Positions 17,748-25,829 of a stretch of 64,000 nt of DNA are shown here, piece by piece (within the stretch, counting starts at the first letter, position 1; each line of letters begins with the position of its first letter). The notes under the pieces are model-generated. The model searched no databases and was not told where the DNA came from. It worked only from the letters and a program-made list of their open reading frames with translations. The translations under genes were made by a program, and so were the position numbers. The stretch is from Nitrospirota bacterium. Lineage in GTDB: Bacteria > Nitrospirota > 9FT-COMBO-42-15 > HDB-SIOI813. The stretch covers positions 1-64,000 of the forward strand of contig JADZCV010000019.1 in NCBI GenBank assembly GCA_020851375.1, in the 5' to 3' direction.

Positions 17748-18916
17748 AGCCAGCGGCGAAGGAGCCAGCCGGCTGATTCGCAGACTATTGAAGGCCAGGC
17801 ACGGGCCGACCAGCGGTCTTCTGTCATCTCATCAGCATGAGACAGATCCTCAAGGAATTGATTCCGGAGTTTACGGCAAAGGACGCTGTCCCTTGTTATC
17901 ATATTCAGTTCATAGTTGAGGAAGAAACTTCTGTAGTCGAAATTGGAAGACCCTACTGTGCCCCACGAACCATCAACAACAATGGTCTTGGCATGCATAA
18001 GCCCGGGCAGGTATTCGTAAATCCTTACCCCTGCCTCAAGGAGAGCTGAATAGAGACTGCGTCCCGCCCAGTGCGCCAATGGTATATTGGACTTTGCCGG
18101 CACCAGTATCCGGACATCCACCCCCCGGCCGGCTGAATTAATCAGCGACTTCATGGTCCTGTTATCAGGAACAAAATATGGCGTAGTCAGGTAGACAAAG
18201 CGCTTTGCACCGGTGAGCATGGAAGTAATAAAGCAGTTCAACAGATACCGGCACCCATCAGAATTGTTCGGAACAAGAACACTGGTGGAGGATCCGTTGT
18301 CCGGCATCTTCCAGTGAACTTTTCCGTCCCAGAAGGCATAAAACATCTCAGTAGCCTGCTGTGCAAGGGTATTTCCAAAACGAATATGTGCATCGCGCCA
18401 TCTCTCCATGCCGACAATCGAACGGGAGCTCTGGCGGTGGATATTAAACCCGCCAAGGTATGCATCTGATTTGTCTACAATCAGAAGTTTCCTGTGATGG
18501 CGTCTGTTATACCTGAGCGGGTCAAACCATGACCACCTGTGAAACCATTTTACAGAAACATTATGCTCCCTTAAATATTTCTCAAACCTTCTGCCCCCCC
18601 TCAGCAGTGTGCCGGCAGAGTCAAGATGGAGAAGGACTTCCAACCCCTTGCCCGCCTTGTGAGCCAGTGCTTCCGCAAACGCCCACCCGACTTCATCATC
18701 AGCAAATATATAACTCTCAAGAAGAATATTTTCCCTGGCACTTGCAATTGAACCGAGCATAGCCTCATAGAGCAAATCGCCTTCTGTAAAAAGGTCGAAG
18801 GAATCACTTCCAGGCACCAATGACGGCAGACAGAGTTCAGGTTCAGAGTTGTAGCGTTGAATAAAGTCAACCTGTTTGTCTGAGGCAATACAATTGACTG
18901 GGTTCTTATTATACAT
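17744..18916 (-). CDS. phospholipase D-superfamily protein, cardiolipin synthase-like (ClsB type)
   Basis: The protein has 390 residues with two HKD motifs: [19 protein letters not shown] (about residue 145) and [20 protein letters not shown] (about 315). Both are complete HxKx4D signatures, so the pair forms one active site. There is no N-terminal membrane helix pair as in ClsA, so it resembles ClsB/ClsC-type enzymes that join phosphatidyl groups to make cardiolipin. It is convergent with kbl (four-base overlap). Another PLD-type lipid or nuclease activity cannot be excluded. Confidence 0.88.
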   Translation of the reverse strand: MYNKNPVNCIASDKQVDFIQRYNSEPELCLPSLVPGSDSFDLFTEGDLLYEAMLGSIASARENILLESYIFADDEVGWAFAEALAHKAGKGLEVLLHLDSAGTLLRGGRRFEKYLREHNVSVKWFHRWSWFDPLRYNRRHHRKLLIVDKSDAYLGGFNIHRQSSRSIVGMERWRDAHIRFGNTLAQQATEMFYAFWDGKVHWKMPDNGSSTSVLVPNNSDGCRYLLNCFITSMLTGAKRFVYLTTPYFVPDNRTMKSLINSAGRGVDVRILVPAKSNIPLAHWAGRSLYSALLEAGVRIYEYLPGLMHAKTIVVDGSWGTVGSSNFDYRSFFLNYELNMITRDSVLCRKLRNQFLEDLSHADEMTEDRWSARAWPSIVCESAGWLLRRWL

Positions 18917-18973
18917 TCGTAGTTCCAGGTCTATTTTTCAACAGTGTATTATTTAATAGCATCCCCCCACGGC

Positions 18974-19002
18974 TTGTCAAGGTTAGCCTCATATGGTATC
19001 GT
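18974..19002 (+). promoter_or_regulatory. possible promoter of the M56 peptidase-pgk pair
   Basis: TTGTCA (18974-18979) and TATCGT (18997-19002) lie 17 bases apart, about 22 bases before ATG 19025. The -10 match is moderate. Confidence 0.4.
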
Positions 19003-19024
19003 AATTATAAGTCCCGGGGATTAG

Positions 19025-20098
19025 ATGGAAAAACTGCATTATATCGGCCTGCTGTTTCTTAATTTCACTGTTCTGAACCTTATACTATCCCTCACATTCT
19101 TTGTAATATCTTATGGCTTAAAAAAGTCCGTTTCCTCCATATATATCAGGAGCAGGGTATTATTCATATCAATCATGGCTCCGCCGGTTGTCTCTTCTTT
19201 TATTCTTGTTACATCCTTTATCCCTCCTGTATTTGTCAAGCCTCATAACAGCCCAATGCCTTGTCTTAATGAGCCTTACTGCTACATTTTCTCTTTCCTC
19301 CCTGAATTCCCCATGTTCAGGGCTGCGCTTACTGCCGCTGTAATCCTTGTTCTTTTATCAGCTCTCTACTCAATAGTATCTTTGTACGGATATTTCAGGC
19401 TGCGGCGGCAAATAGGCCGGCTTGATAACCTGCTGGGGACAGAATTAAATTCTGTACCCAATGGCCTGATTCCCGGCGGGAGGTCTATTCAGCATATCAA
19501 GGTCATAGAAACACCACTCACGTTTAGTTTCGTCTGGGGATACCTGTCAGAGACGATCGTTATATCAACCGGCGCCTTGAAAGCCCTTTCTCCTGATGAA
19601 CTAAAGTGTCTGTTTGCTCATGAGGCTTCACATTGCAGGAGAAGGGATAATATTCTTAAAGGGATGCTGTCGCTGTGCCGAAACACCCTCATTGCGTTCC
19701 CTCATGTTCATCTGCTGTGCAGATGGTGGAAGGAGGAGATAGAGTTGATTGGAGACGATGCCGCTGTGCTGATTACAGGAAAGCCGATGGACGTGGCATC
19801 AGCAATACTAAAGATGCAAGGGTCATCAGCGACTGGCCTGAACCGGAGTGTCTGGAGGTTTGCAACAGGCTTCACTGCGTCAGCAAACGCAAAACCTCTG
19901 ACAAGGAGGATAGAAAGATTGATAGAACTCAACGATTCAATATCTGCAGATGGAAAAGGAAGTCACCCATTAATACCTTCTGAAGTCAGCATTCTTGCAG
20001 GCCTGACACTGATGTTCCCTCTGTTATTTGTCATGATATATGAGATTGACCCGCTAATGATCCACTGTTACCTGGAAAAACTTACCTCGGTGTTCTGA
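19025..20098 (+). CDS. M56-family (BlaR1/HtpX-like) membrane metallopeptidase
   Basis: The protein has 357 residues. Membrane helices at about 8-30, 45-65 and 100-125 precede a cytoplasmic peptidase domain with the zinc motif HEASH (about residue 199, LFAHEASHCRRRDN) and a C-terminal helix (about 330-350). No penicillin-binding sensor domain follows, unlike BlaR1/MecR1, and no BlaI-type repressor is next to it. Its stop is two bases before the pgk start, which suggests coupling with that gene. Substrate unknown. Confidence 0.82.
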   Translation: MEKLHYIGLLFLNFTVLNLILSLTFFVISYGLKKSVSSIYIRSRVLFISIMAPPVVSSFILVTSFIPPVFVKPHNSPMPCLNEPYCYIFSFLPEFPMFRAALTAAVILVLLSALYSIVSLYGYFRLRRQIGRLDNLLGTELNSVPNGLIPGGRSIQHIKVIETPLTFSFVWGYLSETIVISTGALKALSPDELKCLFAHEASHCRRRDNILKGMLSLCRNTLIAFPHVHLLCRWWKEEIELIGDDAAVLITGKPMDVASAILKMQGSSATGLNRSVWRFATGFTASANAKPLTRRIERLIELNDSISADGKGSHPLIPSEVSILAGLTLMFPLLFVMIYEIDPLMIHCYLEKLTSVF

Positions 20099-20100
20099 TT

Positions 20101-21597
20101 ATGGATGCAATCCTGAGCTACTTAAACGCAGCTGACTACATGCCGGAACTGTCCGGCAAGATTGCCCTCGTAAAATCTGACTTCAATGTCCCGATTTTAA
20201 GCGATATCTCCGGCACTTCAAAGGTTGCAGACCCATTCAGGATCCTTCAGGCAGCGCCATTTATCAGGGAATTGATAAATGCAGGGGTCATACCCGTTTT
20301 AGCAACACATTTGGGAAGGCCAAAGGGATACAACCCCTCACTGACCCTGGACCCCATAGCAGGACACATCTCCGAAGCCATCGGGAATGAGGTGGAGATT
20401 ATCAGATTCGATCCTGAAACCAGGTCGTTTAATCCAAAACAGTTTAATGCGGACTACATCAAAGGGCTTTTTAGAAACGGTACCGTGTCCATGCTCGATA
20501 ATATAAGGTTTCATACTGATGAGACGAAGAACCTTGACAGCCTGGCCAGGGCACTGGTTTCAGTGGTGGAAATAAGCATCCAGAACTCCTTCGGAACTGC
20601 CCACAGAAAAGAGACCACATCAAACAGGATACATGAGTTTATACCAGGGCTTGCAGGCAGTCTGCTCGTTGATGAGATTGAATCTCACGCAAAAACCAAA
20701 CGTCCCGGCTCTCCCTATGTTGTCATAGTAGGGGGCGATAAGGTGGAGGACAGCCTGCAGCTCATGAGGTCAATAGTCAGGGCGGAAAAGACAACCCACT
20801 GGAGCAATATGTTCAATCCCGAGCTTAACCTTCAGATAGGTGAAAGGCTTGTGGACTATGTCCTTGTGGGAGGTCACCTCATGTATGCATTCGTATACGC
20901 ACAATTAACCATGTTAAAAGATGAGGACCTCAGCGGACTGCCCGGAGATGTAAAAAAGGACCTGCGGGGTCTGCGGGAGGTACGGCTAAAGGGCTATGAT
21001 GGCCCTGAAGATGGAGGTTATAAGTACAATACTGAAGAGATAAATCTCGCACAGGGGCTGCTGAGGTTATATAATAAATACCAGTTCAGAGATCCAAACC
21101 CGGCCGAAGGCAGACGCCTGATAGTGCCGGTAGATTATGCGGTAAAACGTGGTAACAATGTCTTAAGGTCTGTACAGCTCCATGAACTGCTTGATGATGA
21201 TGAGATAGTGGACATTGGAGACCGGACAAAGGATATGTATACTGCTATAATAGAAAAGGCCCGCACCATAGTCTGGAACGGCCCCCTCGGCGCAGATGAT
21301 GAAAAGTATACTGAAGGGACACGAAGGATTATCGCCTCTATTCATTCAAACAAAGAGGCTGTAAAAGAAATAGGCGGAGGCAGTACAAACTTCATGATAT
21401 CTGCATATGAAAGGGAAAGCGGGCTTGGACTTGATATGGGGTTCAGGTCAACCGGTGGCGGATCTACTCTCTTAGAGACAGCTTACGACTCTCCGGTGAC
21501 AATATCACTCATAATGAGTGCAAGAAAACTGCTTGAGGGTGGATACGGGATGCCATATGAGACATTGAGAAAGGCCGTCATCAGGCGTCAACTCTGA
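20101..21597 (+). CDS. pgk: divergent phosphoglycerate kinase with a ~100-residue insertion
   Basis: The protein has 498 residues against about 390-420 for normal PGK. The two-domain PGK pattern is clear: KSDFNVPI (normally VDFNVP), ATHLGRPK, DNIRFH, QNSFGTAHR, VVIVGGDKVEDS, IVWNGPLG and GGGSTNFM (normally GGGDT/S). Between about residues 225 and 345 is extra sequence (NPELNLQIGERL, LKGYDGPEDGGYKYNTEE). It catalyses, or is derived from, the 1,3-bisphosphoglycerate/ADP step of glycolysis. Loss of the GGGD aspartate makes activity worth testing. Whether the genome holds a standard pgk is not visible here. Confidence 0.85.
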   Translation: MDAILSYLNAADYMPELSGKIALVKSDFNVPILSDISGTSKVADPFRILQAAPFIRELINAGVIPVLATHLGRPKGYNPSLTLDPIAGHISEAIGNEVEIIRFDPETRSFNPKQFNADYIKGLFRNGTVSMLDNIRFHTDETKNLDSLARALVSVVEISIQNSFGTAHRKETTSNRIHEFIPGLAGSLLVDEIESHAKTKRPGSPYVVIVGGDKVEDSLQLMRSIVRAEKTTHWSNMFNPELNLQIGERLVDYVLVGGHLMYAFVYAQLTMLKDEDLSGLPGDVKKDLRGLREVRLKGYDGPEDGGYKYNTEEINLAQGLLRLYNKYQFRDPNPAEGRRLIVPVDYAVKRGNNVLRSVQLHELLDDDEIVDIGDRTKDMYTAIIEKARTIVWNGPLGADDEKYTEGTRRIIASIHSNKEAVKEIGGGSTNFMISAYERESGLGLDMGFRSTGGGSTLLETAYDSPVTISLIMSARKLLEGGYGMPYETLRKAVIRRQL

Positions 21598-21626
21598 TTT
21601 TGACTGATTCGTAAAAACCTGCTGCC

Positions 21627-21836
21627 CTATCTGTTGACCTTGTACTCCTCAAACCACGCCATCTGTATCGCCTCTAATATCCCTTCATTGGATTTCTTAG
21701 GGTCATCAGAGAAGTCAGGCAGGGAAATAATCATTGCATGCATATCTGTAAAGCGGATGGTCAGGGGGTCTATGCCTGGATATTTGTCGTATAGCTGTAT
21801 ACCTATTTCTTCTGAATCCTTCCAGCCAAGTTTCAT
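21627..21836 (-). CDS. iscX: IscX (YfhJ) Fe-S assembly regulator
   Basis: The protein has 69 residues and follows the E. coli IscX pattern throughout: [20 protein letters not shown], the RFTDMH block and [18 protein letters not shown]. IscX is a small acidic protein that binds IscS and iron and tunes cysteine desulfurase activity. It is the last gene of the isc operon, 19 bases after fdx. Confidence 0.93.
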   Translation of the reverse strand: MKLGWKDSEEIGIQLYDKYPGIDPLTIRFTDMHAMIISLPDFSDDPKKSNEGILEAIQMAWFEEYKVNR

Positions 21837-21855
21837 GCGTAATTCTTACCTCCTG

Positions 21856-22197
21856 TCATTTTGAAGGTATCTCCACCACTACATCCCCGTAAACATGCGC
21901 CTGACAACCGAGACGCGAAGTAAGTGTCAGTCCGACAGCCTTATCAAGCATGTCATTTTCTTCATCTTCTGCCTCAGAGAGGTTGTTCATGCCATTCTTA
22001 ACAATTACATGACATGTCGTGCATGCACAGTTACCGCCGCAATTATGATCAAGTTCAATATCATTCTCTAATGCAATATCGAGTATGGACTTCCCCTCTT
22101 CGGTTTCTATGGCAACGTTCTGAGGAAGGAAGGTAACTTTTACCTTCTTACGCTCCACTGCCCCGGTATTCTTATAGTCAGACAACTTAGTTTCCAT
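21856..22197 (-). CDS. fdx: ISC-type [2Fe-2S] ferredoxin
   Basis: The protein has 113 residues. The adrenodoxin-like ligand pattern CGGNCACTTC (Cx5Cx2C) and a distant fourth cysteine in RLGCQA are present, with GKSILDIALENDIELDHNCGG before them. This type donates electrons to IscU-based cluster assembly. An N-terminal extension of about 18 residues (METKLSDYKNTGAVERKK) is longer than in E. coli Fdx. A palindromic repeat lies between it and iscA. Confidence 0.93.
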   Translation of the reverse strand: METKLSDYKNTGAVERKKVKVTFLPQNVAIETEEGKSILDIALENDIELDHNCGGNCACTTCHVIVKNGMNNLSEAEDEENDMLDKAVGLTLTSRLGCQAHVYGDVVVEIPSK

Positions 22198-22211
22198 TTT
22201 TCACATAAATG

Positions 22212-22270
22212 GGGTCAGATCTTGAATTTTGATATAAAAAGACCACACATCAAAATTCAAGACCTGACCC
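22212..22270. repeat. 22-bp inverted repeat (REP-like hairpin) inside the isc operon
   Basis: GGGTCAGATCTTGAATTTTG (start of arm, 22212-22233) and its complement at 22249-22270 match over 22 bases with one mismatch, around a 15-base loop. It lies between iscA and fdx. The GGGTCAGRTCTTGAATTTTGAT sequence resembles REP elements linked to IS200-like RAYT transposases; that link is from memory. It may attenuate or stabilise the isc mRNA. Confidence 0.85.
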
Positions 22271-22282
22271 ACGGGTTTAGCA

Positions 22283-22627
22283 TTATGCTGAAAAAGATGT
22301 ACCGCAGCCGCAGCTGCCTTTTGACTGCGGATTAACAAACTTGAATCCGCCTCCTGTCAGCCCGCTTGTATAATCTATTGTAGTGCCAAACAGGTAAAGG
22401 GAGCTCTTCATATCAATTATTATCTTGACCCCTTCCACCTCGTAGACCTGATCGTCTGCCCCTATTTCATTATCAAAATTGAGGGTATAAGTAAAGCCGG
22501 CACAACCCCCTCCTGTCACACCAACCCTTAGCCCGCCGCTTGTAATCTTATTCGTCTCCATAATCCTTTTAACTTCTTTTATTGCATTCTCGGTCAAAGT
22601 GACCGGTTGACCCGCAGTTGTTTCCAT
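22283..22627 (-). CDS. iscA: A-type Fe-S carrier IscA/ErpA family
   Basis: The protein has 114 residues. The three conserved cysteines of A-type carriers are C42 in GGGCAGFTY and C106/C108 in SCGCGTSF at the C-terminus. It receives clusters from IscU and passes them to apoproteins. It lies between iscU (34 bases) and the repeat-separated fdx, in normal ISC order. Distinguishing IscA from ErpA needs phylogeny; operon position favours IscA. Confidence 0.93.
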   Translation of the reverse strand: METTAGQPVTLTENAIKEVKRIMETNKITSGGLRVGVTGGGCAGFTYTLNFDNEIGADDQVYEVEGVKIIIDMKSSLYLFGTTIDYTSGLTGGGFKFVNPQSKGSCGCGTSFSA

Positions 22628-22661
22628 AATGCACTCCTTTCAAACAGACTTTTTATAATTG

Positions 22662-23045
22662 TTACTCGTCGCCTTTTTTGTTCTTATAATCTTCAATGGC
22701 CGCCTTTATAGCATCTTCAGCAAGTACCGAGCAGTGAATCTTTACAGGCGGCAACTGTAGTCTCTCTACAATCTCAGTATTCTTGATCTCCATCGCCTCA
22801 TCCACTGTCTTGCCCTTTACCCACTCTGTCGCCAGGCTGGAGCTTGCTATGGCACTGCCACAGCCGAATGTCTTAAATTTTGCATCCACAATAACCCCAT
22901 TGTCAATCTTTAACTGAAGTTTCATAACATCGCCGCACTCAGGGGCGCCTACTATTCCAGTTCCAACATCCTTCTCACCCTTTTCAAAGCTCCCCACGTT
23001 CCTCGGGTTATTATAATGGTCTATTACCTCATCACTGTATGGCAT
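22662..23045 (-). CDS. iscU: Fe-S cluster scaffold IscU
   Basis: The protein has 127 residues. Scaffold ligands C37 (PECGD, with D39), C62 (FGCGSA) and H104-C105 (KIHCSVLAED) are all present. The LPPVKIHCS segment, which contains the HscA-recognition LPPVK, is conserved although no hscA or hscB is in this operon. A GGGGGGTG site precedes the ATG, 15 bases after iscS. Confidence 0.96.
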   Translation of the reverse strand: MPYSDEVIDHYNNPRNVGSFEKGEKDVGTGIVGAPECGDVMKLQLKIDNGVIVDAKFKTFGCGSAIASSSLATEWVKGKTVDEAMEIKNTEIVERLQLPPVKIHCSVLAEDAIKAAIEDYKNKKGDE

Positions 23046-23060
23046 TTTAAAACACCCCCC

Positions 23061-24275
23061 TTAATCTTTCTTCCATTTAAATTGTTTCAGGTCAACTCCT
23101 GACCTGGCCATTTCATATAGCGGAGACATCTCCCTTAATCTGTTAACAGCCTCTATTACCCTTTTAATCACATAGTCCACCTCTTCCTCTGTGTTGAACC
23201 GGCCAAGCCCGAAGCGTATTGAGGAATGGGCGAGTTCAGAGCTGACACCCAGCGCCTGCAGTACATACGAGGGCTCCAGCGTTGCTGAAGTACATGCAGA
23301 ACCTGAAGAAAGGGCAATCTCTCTCAGGCCCATGAGGAGCGACTCACCTTCAACATAGGCAAAACTGAGATTAAGATTTCCCGGCATCCTCCTGGTCAGA
23401 TGACCATTAACGCTTACCTCGTCCAGAGATTCCATAATACCCTTCCGAAGCCTTTCCCTGAGAGTCAGAAGCCTTTTCGACTCTTCTCCCATGACCTCCA
23501 TGGCAATCTCACATGCCTTTCCAAATCCTGCAATACCCGGGACATTAAGGGTGCCTGAGCGCATACCCCTTTCGTGCCCGCCCCCATCCATCATCGGTGA
23601 AAGTCTTACACGGGGATTTTTCCTCCTTACATAAAGCGCGCCAACCCCTTTTGGACCGTATAACTTATGCGCAGTGTATGACAGGAGGTCTATACTCATG
23701 GACTGTACATCAACCGGTATCTTTCCCACACCCTGGGTAGCATCGCAATGAAAAAGCACACCCCTGTCCCTGGCTATTTTGCCAATCTCTTCAACGGGCT
23801 GTATAACACCTATCTCATTATTAACCAGCATTACTGATATCAGCACTGTCCTGTCATTAATGGCCTTCCTCACGTCATCAGGGTTTACAAGTCCTTCCTT
23901 GTCAACTGGAAGAATCGTCACCTGCATACCGGATTTTTCAAGCCGTTTTACTGTATCAAGTACAGAGCGATGTTCAGTAGCCTGCGTGATTATATGGTTC
24001 CCCTTCTCTGCGTACATCTCTGCCACGCCCTTTAGCGCAAGGTTGTTTGATTCAGTAGCACCGCTCGTAAAGACGATTTCCCGTGATTCAGCGTTTATAA
24101 TCCTCGCAAGCCGTTCCCGCGCTGCCTCAACCGCCTTGTCTGCATCCCAGCCGAAACTGTGATTACGACTCGCTGCATTGCCAAAATACGTGGTAAAGTA
24201 CGGGAGCATCTCTTCGACGACCCCTGGATCAACCCTTGTGGTAGAGTGGTTGTCCATGTAGACAGGTAAATTCAT
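23061..24275 (-). CDS. iscS: cysteine desulfurase IscS
   Basis: The protein has 404 residues. It is a group I cysteine desulfurase: the PLP lysine K204 in [21 protein letters not shown] before it, and the active-site loop C328 in [17 protein letters not shown]. It supplies persulfide sulfur to IscU and other acceptors. It follows iscR by 12 bases and is the first enzyme gene of the operon. Confidence 0.97.
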   Translation of the reverse strand: MNLPVYMDNHSTTRVDPGVVEEMLPYFTTYFGNAASRNHSFGWDADKAVEAARERLARIINAESREIVFTSGATESNNLALKGVAEMYAEKGNHIITQATEHRSVLDTVKRLEKSGMQVTILPVDKEGLVNPDDVRKAINDRTVLISVMLVNNEIGVIQPVEEIGKIARDRGVLFHCDATQGVGKIPVDVQSMSIDLLSYTAHKLYGPKGVGALYVRRKNPRVRLSPMMDGGGHERGMRSGTLNVPGIAGFGKACEIAMEVMGEESKRLLTLRERLRKGIMESLDEVSVNGHLTRRMPGNLNLSFAYVEGESLLMGLREIALSSGSACTSATLEPSYVLQALGVSSELAHSSIRFGLGRFNTEEEVDYVIKRVIEAVNRLREMSPLYEMARSGVDLKQFKWKKD

Positions 24276-24287
24276 GTATTCCTCCTT

Positions 24288-24713
24288 TTATACTGCCTTA
24301 AGCTCAAATTTTTCTATCAACTCTTCAAGGGTGGTGGTGTTCAGCATGTCCACTATCCTGTGCTCCAGTCTTTGCATTGGTGTCCGGATACTGCATTTGT
24401 CAAACTGATAACACTTGCTATTTTGTTCTTCCGAGCAATTCAATATGTTTATGTTCCCTTCCACCGCCTCGATAATCCGGGCAACAGTAATATCAGAAGG
24501 ATTTGTACTCAGCGAGTAGCCACCCTTGGGCCCGCTAATGCTCGTTATCAACCCGCCTTTTACCATACGCTGAAGTATCTTTGCCAGCAGCTCCACAGGA
24601 ATACTGTAAGCCTCTGCGATCTCCTTGGTATTGACAACGCGCTCGCCGTGATTCCATGCTATATAGGCTATTGCCATCAGACCATAATCTATCTTTTTTG
24701 TAAGTTTCAGCAT
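24288..24713 (-). CDS. iscR: Rrf2-family Fe-S regulator IscR
   Basis: The protein has 141 residues. An N-terminal winged helix (LTKKIDYGLMAIAYIA...SGPKGGYSLS) is followed by the three cluster cysteines C93, C101 and C107 and a helical tail. Holo-IscR represses its own operon in E. coli. A near-perfect type 1 IscR site lies directly upstream, downstream of the -10 box, so autorepression is strongly suggested. It is the first gene of iscRSUA-fdx-iscX. Confidence 0.95.
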   Translation of the reverse strand: MLKLTKKIDYGLMAIAYIAWNHGERVVNTKEIAEAYSIPVELLAKILQRMVKGGLITSISGPKGGYSLSTNPSDITVARIIEAVEGNINILNCSEEQNSKCYQFDKCSIRTPMQRLEHRIVDMLNTTTLEELIEKFELKAV

Positions 24714-24727
24714 GTCCGACCTAAATA

Positions 24728-24752
24728 GTATCCGACTAATTCAGTCGGATAT
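24728..24752 (-). promoter_or_regulatory. IscR type 1 operator
   Basis: On the minus strand the 25-bp site has the dyad CCGACT...AGTCGG flanked by ATA/TAC. It fits the E. coli type 1 consensus (YYGACT-RwwwY-AGTCRR) at almost every position. It covers the expected transcription start of the isc promoter, so binding would block initiation. Confidence 0.85.
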
Positions 24753-24753
24753 A

Positions 24754-24782
24754 AATATAGCAACTATAAACATGGATGTCAA
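24754..24782 (-). promoter_or_regulatory. isc operon promoter
   Basis: On the minus strand TTGACA (24777-24782) and TATATT (24754-24759) are separated by 17 bases. The predicted start near 24746 falls inside the IscR site, with about 33 bases of leader before iscR. Confidence 0.7.
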
Positions 24783-24824
24783 GGGATTTTCTATATGGAG
24801 GATCTTAGGTATATAAAACAAACA

Positions 24825-25778
24825 TTAATTAAACTTCAGCAATACCTTAAGCACTCCCCTGGCTGCTGCATACTGAAATGCCCTGATTCCCTCTTCAATC
24901 GGGAAGACCCTGCTGACCAGCGGCCGAACATCAACGCTCTTTGCCTCCAGAGCCTTTATGGCAGGAGGGAACGGACCGCACCTGGAGCCAATAAGGGTCA
25001 GTTCATCAATCACCACCCTGTTCAGATCCACTGCTCCCCTCTCTGCAACCGTTGTCTTGATGATTATCCTGCCACGGGGCCTTACGATATTGAGAGCAGC
25101 CTCAAGGCCGGATGGGGAGCCGGTGGCATCCACAACAATATCAAAAACCCTTTCGTTGGCAGGCGGCTCCGGCGTCGTCCTGATTCCCCTATTCTCAAGG
25201 ATAGAGAGCTTATCCCTGTGCCGGCCGGCCACGATCAACTCACACCCGCTGAGGGATAAAACCTGGGCAATGAGGAGGCCGAGTTTTCCGTCACCCAGCA
25301 CACAGACCTTGTCCTCCGGTCTGATTTGCACCTGCTCCATGATTTCAAAAGCAGCAGCAAGGGGCTCTGCAAAAACCGCCTCTTCGTCAGAAACAGAATC
25401 CGGGATGATATGGAGATTGCTTACAGGAAGTATGAGATAGTCTGCTAAGGCGCCATTCCTGTTTAAGATCCCAAGGACAGAGCGATTGGGACAGTGGTTC
25501 TTAAGGCCGATCTGACAGTAGCTACAAGTTCCACAACTAACATTAATCTCGCCTGTCACCCGCTTGCCAACCAGACCATTATCCGGAGATTTTTCCACTA
25601 CACCGGCAAACTCATGCCCTGGAATGCCGCTGAATCCCATGTATCCTCTAAGTATCTCGATATCAGTATTGCAAATCCCTGCACAACTGACCCTGATCAG
25701 CGCCTCATCTCCTGTAGGTACAGGCGCAGGATAGTCATTCAGATAGGAGAGACCGTTTTTAAATAACAGGGCACGCAT
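24825..25778 (-). CDS. zinc-dependent medium-chain alcohol/sugar dehydrogenase
   Basis: The protein has 317 residues, slightly shorter than the usual 340-350. Catalytic zinc residues are in CAGICNTDIE and GHEFAGVV; the structural-zinc lobe has CGTCSYCQIGLKNHC; the cofactor site is VLGDGKLGLLIAQVL. The substrate is unknown; threonine-dehydrogenase-like and polyol dehydrogenases share this layout. It lies 51 bases downstream of zwf on the same strand, so it may belong to the sugar-phosphate operon and act on a related sugar or alcohol. Confidence 0.85.
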   Translation of the reverse strand: MRALLFKNGLSYLNDYPAPVPTGDEALIRVSCAGICNTDIEILRGYMGFSGIPGHEFAGVVEKSPDNGLVGKRVTGEINVSCGTCSYCQIGLKNHCPNRSVLGILNRNGALADYLILPVSNLHIIPDSVSDEEAVFAEPLAAAFEIMEQVQIRPEDKVCVLGDGKLGLLIAQVLSLSGCELIVAGRHRDKLSILENRGIRTTPEPPANERVFDIVVDATGSPSGLEAALNIVRPRGRIIIKTTVAERGAVDLNRVVIDELTLIGSRCGPFPPAIKALEAKSVDVRPLVSRVFPIEEGIRAFQYAAARGVLKVLLKFN

Positions 25779-25829
25779 AAGGATTATTAATTAGCAGTGC
25801 CAAACCTGCATAGGCATTGTTTCCTCCAG

